Shown in pieces: positions 1-5,153 of a stretch of DNA of 5,153 nt; the stretch's first letter is position 1, and each line of letters starts with the position of its first letter. The notes below the pieces were generated by a model. That model was not told where the DNA came from. It made no database searches and saw only the letters and a list, made by a program, of their open reading frames with translations. This stretch comes from Desulfovibrio sp. (GTDB lineage: Bacteria > Desulfobacterota > Desulfovibrionia > Desulfovibrionales > Desulfovibrionaceae): contig JAIWOE010000239.1 in NCBI GenBank assembly GCA_020217165.1, forward strand, positions 1-5,153, given 5' to 3'. Both the position numbers and the translations under genes were made by a program.

Positions 1-219
1 CCAGTCGGTCAGGTAGCCAGCCCAGGCCAGACGCTGGAAAATGGTGGCGTTGGTGGCGGGGTCGTTGCTCACGATGAATTTGAGGGGCTGCTTGTTCCCG
101 GCCGAGGGGCCCAGGCGGGCGGTGTCCACCAGGTCTTCCAGCAGGGCCATGGACACGGGAGCGTCCTGCCGGAAGCGCCGGCAGCTGCGGTTCTTGAGCA
201 CGAGTTCCTTTACGGTCAT
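1..219 (-). CDS. Nitroreductase-family flavoprotein, N-terminal part (partial)
   Basis: The first 73 codons are visible; the frame stays open through the left edge. It begins MTVKELVLKNRSCRRF, with the 'RS-R-F' element (11-16) typical of the nitroreductase N-terminus, followed by LLEDLVDTARLGPSAGNKQP (26-45). The latter holds the family 'A--aPSa-N-Qp' motif that contacts FMN, and then KFIVSND (47-53), the next core strand. The family binds FMN, usually as a homodimer, and moves electrons from NAD(P)H to varied acceptors; some members act as dehydrogenases or reductases in natural-product and cofactor pathways. It follows the diverged cytidylyltransferase-like gene after 41 nt on the same strand, with a strong ribosome binding site. 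It may be part of the operon or just a housekeeping gene downstream. No substrate can be inferred. Confidence 0.88.
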   Translation of the reverse strand, partial: MTVKELVLKNRSCRRFRQDAPVSMALLEDLVDTARLGPSAGNKQPLKFIVSNDPATNATIFQRLAWAGYLTDW

Positions 220-226
220 GAGACGT

Positions 227-232
227 CTCCTT
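227..232 (-). promoter_or_regulatory. Strong Shine-Dalgarno for the nitroreductase gene
   Basis: AAGGAG stands 7 nt before the ATG at 219, in the 41-nt gap after the diverged paralogue. It is the best ribosome binding site in the window. No terminator hairpin or clear -35/-10 pair is visible in this gap, so read-through from the operon upstream is likely. Confidence 0.7.
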
Positions 233-260
233 CGACAGCGAATGTCTTTCTGGTCTGATG

Positions 261-1004
261 TCACGGGACGCCAGCCCCCCCATCCTGACTGTCATGGCAT
301 GCCCGGCCCGCCTGCTGGCGGGCCCACAAAAAGTGCGCCAGTGGCATATCCTCGGCCGTGCGCACGGTCACGGCCTCGGTCATGGCAATCTCAACGCCTT
401 TGGTCAAGGGCTGGGGGTAGCGGATCCGTCCCAGGTGGGCCACACAGGCCTCGGCCGGCCGGTACAATTGCGGGGCCTCCTGGCGGTCACGGCCGGGATG
501 CGCCCAGACACCGAAGAGCCGCCCGCTGGCCACGTCCCCGCCCAGGGGCGTATACAGGTTGGGGTCCTCGGTGGTCAGGGGCACGATCCGTGCGGCGATG
601 CGGTCCTCCAGCAGGGCATGGTACATGCGTTCCCAGCTTCGGGTAGACAGCAGGGGCAACCGCCACGAGCCGAAACAATGTACGTCCCCGGCCAGCCCGG
701 CCTGTTCCAGGGCCAGGAGCTGCTGGCGGATGCGGCTTTCCTCGCAGGTGAGGTAATCAAAGCGCTCCGTGGTGCATGTGGGGCAGAGCCGCCGCACCGG
801 CACGCCGGCGCATGCCAGGGTGTTACCCAGGGCGTCGCACAGGGCGTCGCAGTCAGTCAGCACGGCCAGTTCGTCCACCAGAGGCAGCCCTTTCAGCCGG
901 GCCACGGCATGTTCCAGCAGACGCATGCCCCCCATGCGGGCATCCCAGCGCACCCCGTCCCGGGCATCTCGTTCCAGCACGATGATGGAAGCGGTCACGC
1001 GCAT
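261..1004 (-). CDS. Diverged cytidylyltransferase-like protein, second of two paralogues
   Basis: The 247-residue product aligns by eye with the preceding gene. Both share GDV at the start of the central strand (106-108 here, 103-105 there), an 'LYR' segment (180-182 here), and an almost identical C-terminal pattern AEDMPLAHF (227-235) against AEELPLAEF. The N-terminal CTP-binding loop (ARGGxx...RKN) is gone: SIIVLERDARDGVRWDARMG (6-25) occupies its place, and the candidate metal Asp206 of the paralogue is not kept (AVTVRT at 221-226). It may therefore be a non-catalytic partner or have a new substrate, possibly still with the GT-A-like nucleotidyltransferase fold. It is rich in cysteine (nine), with Cys74-x2-Cys77 and Cys87 close together. 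The start ATG at 1004 lies 1 nt after the previous stop (TGACATG), with GGAGG 9 nt upstream; the open frame beyond it (to 1133) overlaps the previous gene and is not supported. Confidence 0.72.
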   Translation of the reverse strand: MRVTASIIVLERDARDGVRWDARMGGMRLLEHAVARLKGLPLVDELAVLTDCDALCDALGNTLACAGVPVRRLCPTCTTERFDYLTCEESRIRQQLLALEQAGLAGDVHCFGSWRLPLLSTRSWERMYHALLEDRIAARIVPLTTEDPNLYTPLGGDVASGRLFGVWAHPGRDRQEAPQLYRPAEACVAHLGRIRYPQPLTKGVEIAMTEAVTVRTAEDMPLAHFLWARQQAGRACHDSQDGGAGVP

Positions 1005-1005
1005 G

Positions 1006-1722
1006 TCAGCATCCCTCCCCGGCGGCAGGCCTGTCCGAGTCCAGCAGTCCCAGGCGCTTGCGCAGGTAGAATTCCGCCAGGGGCAGCTCCTCGGCGTGCT
1101 GGAGGTCAAAGGCTTCCTCGCGGGACACCACAAACGGGGCCAAGGCCATGCGGCCGTTGCGGAAACGCTCCCGGAAGGTCACGGCCACGCCGGTGCGGCG
1201 GTACAGGGGCGGATGTTCGGCCCGCGGCACCGACAGGTCGTTCCAGAACGGAAACAGGGAGCCGTCCCGGGTTTTGAGGCACAGCCCAGGCTCCACGGCC
1301 GCCACGGCGATGACGCCGCCCACGGCCTCATCCTCGCGGGCCTGGCAGTGCATGGCGGCCAGGGTTTCCGGGCGCAACAAAAAATTGTTGCAGTTGAAGG
1401 CCACGTTCACATCGCCGGGGCCGCCGGCAATGACCTCGATCTGCCGGCCGCGCTGTGCTGCCCACTCCTCCTGCGTGGCGAACCCGCTGTAATAATGCAC
1501 CATGGAGTGTGGCCGCTCCAGGGCGTGGGCCCCCAGGGACCGGGCAATAGACCGGATTTCCTCGTCCTCGCTCCAGACGAACACATGGTCGATGAACCCG
1601 GCCTGCTGGCAAGTTTGGATGGCGTAGGCGATGATGGGCGTGCCCAGCACCCGGCAGGTGTTCTTGCGGTGGAAGGTGGAGCCTCCACCGCGGGCGATGA
1701 TGGTGGCATGGACCGTGGGCAT
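1006..1722 (-). CDS. Cytidylyltransferase-like protein (NeuA/KdsB fold), first of two paralogues
   Basis: This 238-residue protein has the length and layout of CTP_transf_3 enzymes, which couple CTP to an acidic or other sugar to make a CMP/CDP-activated donor. The N-terminus TIIARGGGSTFHRKN (7-21) corresponds to the family loop 'IPARGGSKGIPRKN' that binds CTP, and is followed by LGTPIIAYAI (26-35). LYRRTGVAV (173-181) matches the 'YR-NG-Y' region. FDLQHAEELPLAEF (205-218) matches the C-terminal 'iDT-eD---AE' element, with Asp206 as a candidate metal ligand. The usual central 'QPTSPLR' or 'GDEP' metal loop is replaced by VAFNCNNFLLRPE (107-119), where no aspartate is seen. The start at 1722 has GGAG 5 nt upstream and places the conserved loop at the N-terminus; an in-frame extension to 1863 would run antisense-like into the radical SAM gene. 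The gap after that gene is 17 nt. The activated sugar is unknown. Confidence 0.82.
   Translation of the reverse strand: MPTVHATIIARGGGSTFHRKNTCRVLGTPIIAYAIQTCQQAGFIDHVFVWSEDEEIRSIARSLGAHALERPHSMVHYYSGFATQEEWAAQRGRQIEVIAGGPGDVNVAFNCNNFLLRPETLAAMHCQAREDEAVGGVIAVAAVEPGLCLKTRDGSLFPFWNDLSVPRAEHPPLYRRTGVAVTFRERFRNGRMALAPFVVSREEAFDLQHAEELPLAEFYLRKRLGLLDSDRPAAGEGC
1014..1018 (-). promoter_or_regulatory. Ribosome binding site deciding the second paralogue's start
   Basis: GGAGG lies in the last codons of the preceding gene, within a GGGGAGGG run and 9 nt before the ATG at 1004. It fixes that start in preference to the longer open frame. Confidence 0.65.
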
Positions 1723-1727
1723 GGCGT

Positions 1728-1731
1728 CTCC
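1728..1731 (-). promoter_or_regulatory. Ribosome binding site deciding the cytidylyltransferase start
   Basis: GGAG lies 5 nt before the ATG at 1722, within the 17-nt gap after the radical SAM stop. It supports that ATG over upstream in-frame ATGs located inside the radical SAM gene. Confidence 0.6.
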
Positions 1732-1739
1732 GTGACACG

Positions 1740-2861
1740 TCAGATGAAATGATGATGCGGCGGCGGTGCAGCGTCCGGCGGCGGCTCGGGCAGGGATCCA
1801 CCCTCGTGGCGCAGGGACCACAGGCATTCGTTGACCTTGTGCTGCAGACACAGGGAGCCGCACATGCGTCTGGCATCAAAGGCGTCGGACGCAATATGCC
1901 GCATGACTTCCCAGTAGCGATCCCCCTGCCACAGCATTTTGAAGGGTGTCACGGCAATATTGCCGATGTGGTACCGCGCATAACGTGCATGGAACAGCAT
2001 GCCGCAGGGAGCCACCAGCCCGGAACCGGACAATTGCAGCATCAATGGCGGGCCGTAGCAGCGGGCATACGTCCGCACGCCGCCACTGAGGATCTTGGAC
2101 CACTTGGCCCGCACCTGACAGCCGGGGGTGGAGAGGGCCTCGGCCTGGTGCAGGAGGGGCTCCAGCCCGGCGTATGCGGTGTAGTCCACGCCCAGGCGGC
2201 CGGCTTCGTCGTCGCTGCAGTGCTTGATGACCAGATAATCCACCTCCAGGGCCACGGCCAGCCGTGCCAGGGGCAGAATCTGGTCCGCAAAGGCGGGCAG
2301 GAGCACCATCTGCAACCCGATGGTGGTGTTCAGCCGCATGGCTCGCTTGACGGCCACGGCGCGACGGATGGTGCCGAGTACCTTGTGGAAACAGGCCTGG
2401 GCGCACCCGTGAATCTCGGCGTAACGGGCCGGCTCCGCCGCGGAGATGTTGAAGCGCAGGTAGGTCAGGGCGGGCAGGATGGCTTCCAGCCGGTCATCCT
2501 GCAACAAAAATCCGTTGGTGCCCAGGGCCATGTCCAGCCCGTTGGCCCGGCCGCGCAGCAGGGCCGCCTCCAGGTGCGGACTGCAGGTGCTCTCCCCGTC
2601 GCTGACGAAGCTCACAGCCTTGACACCCACGTCTGCCGCATCGTCCAGGAGCCGGAGGATGACATCCCGCGTCAGGGGCGGACCGGGATTGTGCTGCAAC
2701 TGCCCATAGCAATACACGCAGCCATAGGAACAGGCGCGGGTCAGGGCGCAGTCGATGGTGACGGGAGCCACGCGTTCCCCGGCCAGCAGGGCCTCCACAC
2801 GTTCGCGGTGCCAGGCCAGCTTGTGCCCGTCCAGAATAAGAGGGGGCGCCGGGACCGTCAT
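1740..2861 (-). CDS. Radical SAM protein with SPASM/twitch-like C-terminal domain
   Basis: The 373-residue product has the radical SAM cluster motif CSYGCVYC (44-51; Cys44, Cys48, Cys51), which binds the [4Fe-4S] cluster that cleaves S-adenosylmethionine. The SAM-contacting 'GGE' motif is present as SDGE (87-90). Further strands (LGTNGFLL 113-120, LRFNIS 135-140) fit the partial TIM barrel. The C-terminus has Cys268-x12-Gly-x4-Cys286, which agrees with the first half of a SPASM motif. It is followed by YHIGNI (297-302) and a late cysteine group, Cys334-x3-Cys338-x7-Cys346, probably for an auxiliary Fe-S cluster. The tail is Pro-rich and ends PPPHHHFI. The start ATG at 2861 overlaps the E1 beta stop by 4 nt (ATGA); a longer open frame to 2999 runs antisense-like inside E1 beta and is not supported. 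In this context it may modify a sugar, sugar nucleotide or peptide; the sequence does not say which. Confidence 0.88.
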   Translation of the reverse strand: MTVPAPPLILDGHKLAWHRERVEALLAGERVAPVTIDCALTRACSYGCVYCYGQLQHNPGPPLTRDVILRLLDDAADVGVKAVSFVSDGESTCSPHLEAALLRGRANGLDMALGTNGFLLQDDRLEAILPALTYLRFNISAAEPARYAEIHGCAQACFHKVLGTIRRAVAVKRAMRLNTTIGLQMVLLPAFADQILPLARLAVALEVDYLVIKHCSDDEAGRLGVDYTAYAGLEPLLHQAEALSTPGCQVRAKWSKILSGGVRTYARCYGPPLMLQLSGSGLVAPCGMLFHARYARYHIGNIAVTPFKMLWQGDRYWEVMRHIASDAFDARRMCGSLCLQHKVNECLWSLRHEGGSLPEPPPDAAPPPHHHFI

Positions 2862-3898
2862 GACCGCACCACCTGTTCCACGGCCTGGACGATGGCCTCC
2901 GGACCGGGGTAATAGGCCGCCTCCAGGACCGGGCTGGCCGGGGTGGGGGCATCGGGCAGGCCCACGCGCGCCACCGGCGCCTTGAGGCAGGACAGACACT
3001 GCTCCGCCGCCACGGCCGCGGCCTCGGCAGCCCAGCCGCCGCGCAGGTGCCCCGTGTCCGCCAGCACCAGCCGGCCGGTTTTGGCCACGGAGGCCACCAG
3101 GGCAGCGGTGTCCATGGGGGCGACGGTGCGCAGGTCCAGCACCTCGGCGGATACGCCGGTCCGGGTCAGGATCTCGGCTGCGGCCAGGGCCTCCCGGACC
3201 ATGAGGGACACGGCGGCGATGGTCACATCCTTCCCCTTCCGGCGCACCGCGGCCCGGCCCAGGGGCACGCCATAGACTGCCTCTGGCACCGGGCCCAGGT
3301 CGTCATACAGCCAGCGATGCTCCAGCAGGACCACCGGGCCGGCATCGGCAATGGCGGCCAGCAACAGGCCTTTGGCGTCATGCGGCGTGGCCGGCAGAGC
3401 CACCTTGAGGCCGGGAAACTGCATGAGCACCCCGTGCAGGGGCTGGGAATGCTGCGCCGCGGAGCCCCAGCCCCGGCCCACCACGCACCGGACCACCAGC
3501 GGGGCCGTTTGCCGGGCGTGAAACATGTACCGCCACTTGGCCGCATGGTTGGCGAGCTGATCCAGGGCCAGGAGGAGAAAATCCGCCCGCAGGTGGACCA
3601 CGATGGGCCGCAGCCCGGCCAAGGCCGCTCCCAGGGCCAGACCCATGCAGCCATTTTCGGCCAGGGGCAGATCGAAGACCCGATCCGCCCCGAACTGCTC
3701 CTGCAGACCCAGGGTGGTGCCGAAAGAGCCGGCGGCGTCGTCCACGCCCTCGCCCATGACCACCACCGCCGCATCCGCGGCCAGGGCCTGACGCTGGGCT
3801 TCCAGCAAGGCCTGGCGATAGGTCAGCTGCCGGCCGGCGTCGGACGGCGTGGAGGCAGGCTGCGCGGGGCCGGCGGCAAAAAGATGCGTCCAGGGCAT
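2858..3898 (-). CDS. Thiamine-diphosphate-dependent dehydrogenase E1 component, beta subunit
   Basis: This 346-residue protein is the E1 beta partner of the preceding gene. Motifs seen: MGEGVDD (48-54), TLGLQEQFG (62-70), RVFDLPLAENG (73-83), LGAALAGLRPIV (89-100), the AQHSQ loop (148-152) with the histidine that E1 beta uses in catalysis, FPGLKVALPATPHDAKGLL (161-179), and the C-terminal transketolase domain with LDLRTVAPMD (254-263) and KTGRLVLADTG (273-283). It supplies the second half of the thiamine-diphosphate site. The reading frame is open far upstream (to 4120), inside the alpha gene, but that part reads as low-quality Arg/Trp/Pro-rich shadow sequence. The ATG at 3898 is preferred: it has GAGG 9 nt upstream and lies 1 nt after the alpha stop codon (TGAGATG). 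An ATG at 3913 would add 5 residues and is less likely. The first 20 or so residues are a poorly conserved Ala/Pro-rich leader, slightly longer than usual. Confidence 0.92.
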   Translation of the reverse strand: MPWTHLFAAGPAQPASTPSDAGRQLTYRQALLEAQRQALAADAAVVVMGEGVDDAAGSFGTTLGLQEQFGADRVFDLPLAENGCMGLALGAALAGLRPIVVHLRADFLLLALDQLANHAAKWRYMFHARQTAPLVVRCVVGRGWGSAAQHSQPLHGVLMQFPGLKVALPATPHDAKGLLLAAIADAGPVVLLEHRWLYDDLGPVPEAVYGVPLGRAAVRRKGKDVTIAAVSLMVREALAAAEILTRTGVSAEVLDLRTVAPMDTAALVASVAKTGRLVLADTGHLRGGWAAEAAAVAAEQCLSCLKAPVARVGLPDAPTPASPVLEAAYYPGPEAIVQAVEQVVRS

Positions 3899-3899
3899 C

Positions 3900-4853
3900 T
3901 CACCACACCTCATCCAGCAGGGTGGCGGGATCAGGATACGGACTGGCCAGGGCCACGGCGAAGGCGTCGTCAATTTCCTCGGCAACCGCCTGCTCCATGG
4001 CGGCCAGCTCCCCTGACGTCCCCTCCGGCAGGCGTTGGCACAGCTGCGCAATGGGGCAGCGGGCCATCCAGGCGGCCAGCTCCGCCGCGGGGCGAGCGGT
4101 ATCCGGCTGCGGTCCCACATGGCCTTTCCAGCGGCAGGTCACGGCTTCGAGCACGGTGGGCCCCTCCCCTCGCCGGGCCCGGTCCACGGCCCGGCGGGCG
4201 GCGTCGAGGACGGCCAGGGCGTCGTTGCCGTCCAGGCCTTCACCGGGGATGCCGTGGGGCTCGGCCAGGCGGTGCAGCTCGGGGCAGCGCCGGCGGTTGG
4301 CCAGGGGCGAGGCGGTGGCAAAGCCGTTGTTTTCGATGACAAACAGCACCGGCAGCCGCCTGAGGGACGCCAAGCCCAGGCTTTCGAAAAACACGCCCTC
4401 GTCGGCGGCGCCATCGCCCAGAAAGGCCACGGCCACGCGGGGTTCCCGCCGCAGGGCAAAGGCCAGGGCCATGCCCACGGCCAGGGGGATGCCCCCGCCC
4501 ACGATGGCCGAGGTGCCGGCCACGCCCGCGGCCACGTCGATGACATGCATGGAACCGCCCCGCCCCGAGGCGCAGCCCGTGCTGCGGCCGTACAGCTCCG
4601 CCGCCAGGGCGGGCATGGAGCCGCCCTTGGCCAGATAATGCCCATGGCTGCGGTGGGTGCTGCAGACCACATCCTCCTGCCCCAAGGCCAGGCATACCCC
4701 GGCGGCCACGGCTTCCTGCCCGATGCACAGGTGCACCGGGGTGCGCATCTGCTGTTCGGGGTAGCGGGCGGCCACGCGCTCCTCAAAGCGCCGGATGCGC
4801 AGCATGCAGCGCAGGAGCCGACGGATGTCGTCCAGGGCAGGGGCTTCGGTCAT
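3900..4853 (-). CDS. Thiamine-diphosphate-dependent dehydrogenase E1 component, alpha subunit
   Basis: This 317-residue protein matches the E1 alpha subunit of the pyruvate/branched-chain/acetoin dehydrogenase family in length and motif order. Seen in order: RRFEERVAARY (21-31), CIGQEAVAAG (43-52), HRSHGHYLAKG (67-77, the usual histidine-rich loop near the cofactor), GRGGSMH (97-103), and the thiamine-diphosphate/Mg motif from GDG (146-148) to ENN (174-176). A 'RWKGHVGPQPD' segment (241-251) sits where PDH E1 alpha has its R-x-x-GH-S-x-SDP phosphorylation-type loop. With the next gene it should form an alpha2beta2 enzyme that decarboxylates a 2-oxo acid. No E2 or E3 gene is present in the window, and the neighbours are glycan-type genes, so a role as an acyl/acetaldehyde carboligase is plausible (inference). 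The start is the ATG in a 4-nt overlap with the upstream stop, with GGAGG 10 nt before it. The true substrate is unknown. Confidence 0.92.
   Translation of the reverse strand: MTEAPALDDIRRLLRCMLRIRRFEERVAARYPEQQMRTPVHLCIGQEAVAAGVCLALGQEDVVCSTHRSHGHYLAKGGSMPALAAELYGRSTGCASGRGGSMHVIDVAAGVAGTSAIVGGGIPLAVGMALAFALRREPRVAVAFLGDGAADEGVFFESLGLASLRRLPVLFVIENNGFATASPLANRRRCPELHRLAEPHGIPGEGLDGNDALAVLDAARRAVDRARRGEGPTVLEAVTCRWKGHVGPQPDTARPAAELAAWMARCPIAQLCQRLPEGTSGELAAMEQAVAEEIDDAFAVALASPYPDPATLLDEVW
3908..3911 (-). promoter_or_regulatory. Ribosome binding site deciding the E1 beta start
   Basis: GAGG lies inside the last codons of the E1 alpha gene, 9 nt before the ATG at 3898. It supports that ATG over the longer open frame that begins within the alpha gene and over the ATG at 3913, which it overlaps. 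Confidence 0.6.
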
Positions 4854-5153
4854 CCGTACAGGGCCTCCAGGGTGGGCAACAGGGTCTCCAGGGCGTGGGC
4901 CTCACGATACCGGCGCACATTTTCCCGCAGGGCCGGGTACTCCGCCGCGGCCAGCAGGGCAGGGATCTCCTCCAACCGATCCAGGGAATACACCACCCCC
5001 AGGCCGTGTTCGCGGACCATCTGGCAGATGTATTCCATCTCCTCATACACCAGCAAGGGCAGGCCGGCTTCGAAATAGCTGAATATCTTTGTGGACATGT
5101 TGTGCACGTAGCCTTCGTGCCGCCAGGAAGAGAGGGACTTTTGATCATACAAT
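4850..5153 (-). CDS. Probable glycosyltransferase, C-terminal end (partial)
   Basis: Only the last 100 codons are inside the window; the frame is open through the right edge, so the start lies outside. The visible part carries KIFSYFEAGLPLLV (residues 22-35 of the fragment), which resembles the 'K..dYlaaGlPvv' element near the donor-nucleotide site of GT4/GT-B glycosyltransferases. It is followed by an acidic EEMEY and a 'V.ehGLGVVY' stretch, as in the C-terminal Rossmann domain of that fold, and then a helical tail with charged residues. The family would transfer a sugar from a nucleotide-sugar donor in the cytoplasm or at the inner membrane face. The stop codon overlaps the start of the E1 alpha gene by 4 nt (ATGA), so the two are probably translationally coupled. 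Acceptor and donor cannot be inferred. The assignment rests on one motif and on context; another GT-B protein is possible. Confidence 0.65.
   Translation of the reverse strand, partial: LYDQKSLSSWRHEGYVHNMSTKIFSYFEAGLPLLVYEEMEYICQMVREHGLGVVYSLDRLEEIPALLAAAEYPALRENVRRYREAHALETLLPTLEALYG

Noticed and set aside
220..229. Perfect palindrome GAGACGTCTC just before the nitroreductase start
   Set aside because: It is only 10 bases long, would leave a 3-bp stem after allowing a loop, and overlaps the Shine-Dalgarno site by chance. There is no second copy to suggest an operator.
220..260. Possible terminator or promoter in the 41-nt gap
   Set aside because: No GC-rich hairpin followed by a T run and no credible -35/-10 pair is visible on the minus strand.
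258..1277. 339-codon open frame on the plus strand
   Set aside because: It covers the reverse of the two cytidylyltransferase-like genes and shows only Gly/His/Gln/Arg-rich sequence without domain features.
1749..2912. 387-codon open frame on the plus strand
   Set aside because: It is antisense to the radical SAM gene, which has real motifs. The plus-strand product has no recognisable domain.
3899..4120. N-terminal extension of E1 beta into the E1 alpha gene
   Set aside because: The extra 74 residues are Arg/Trp/Pro-rich with no family similarity, and the ATG at 3898 has a good ribosome binding site.
3047..4339. 430-codon open frame on the plus strand
   Set aside because: It lies antisense to the clearly recognised E1 alpha and beta genes. 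Its translation is rich in Gly, His, Gln, Arg and Pro with no motif, as expected for the reverse of a GC-rich gene.
4035..5078. 347-codon open frame on the plus strand
   Set aside because: It is antisense to E1 alpha and the glycosyltransferase end, with the same shadow-type composition.
4783..5148. Second minus-strand frame starting with an ATG at 5148
   Set aside because: It overlaps the glycosyltransferase frame, which has the KIFSYFEAGLP motif and ends exactly at the E1 alpha start. The alternative product is Cys/Pro/Arg/Trp-rich without motifs.

Overview
The window is a GC-rich stretch of bacterial DNA, packed with seven genes that all lie on the minus strand. They read from the right edge to the left edge with almost no space between them: two 4-nt ATGA stop/start overlaps, two stop/start junctions only 1 nt apart, one 17-nt gap and one 41-nt gap. 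This is the layout of a single operon. GC-rich, proteobacterial-like codon use, good Shine-Dalgarno sites and the style of the nitroreductase and glycosyltransferase suggest a Gram-negative bacterium. A GC-rich sulfate reducer of the Desulfovibrio type would fit, but that is a weak guess and the window holds no marker gene.

In transcription order (right to left): (1) the C-terminal end of a probable GT4-like glycosyltransferase (5153-4850, cut by the window edge); (2) and (3) a complete thiamine-diphosphate E1 alpha/beta pair of the pyruvate/acetoin dehydrogenase family (4853-3900 and 3898-2858); (4) a radical SAM enzyme with a SPASM/twitch-like C-terminal cysteine region (2861-1740); (5) a cytidylyltransferase of the NeuA/KdsB (CTP_transf_3) fold with unusual active-site loops (1722-1006); (6) a second protein that aligns by eye with gene 5 along most of its length but has lost the nucleotide-binding loop, so it looks like a diverged or non-catalytic paralogue (1004-261); (7) the N-terminal 73 residues of a nitroreductase-family flavoprotein (219-1, cut by the left edge).

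Taken together this looks like part of a surface-glycan or glycosylated-metabolite cluster. The inferred idea is that the E1 pair, which has no E2 (lipoyl) or E3 gene beside it here, does not feed central metabolism. It may instead transfer a two-carbon unit onto a sugar (as proposed for AviB1/AviB2 in avilamycin and, with an unrelated ThDP enzyme, YerE on a CDP-sugar). The radical SAM protein would modify the sugar or its carrier, the cytidylyltransferase would supply a CMP/CDP-activated donor, and the glycosyltransferase would attach it. The combination is unusual; no substrate can be named from sequence alone. No RNA genes, mobile elements, CRISPR arrays, promoters or terminators were seen, and no stretch longer than 41 bases lacks a gene.
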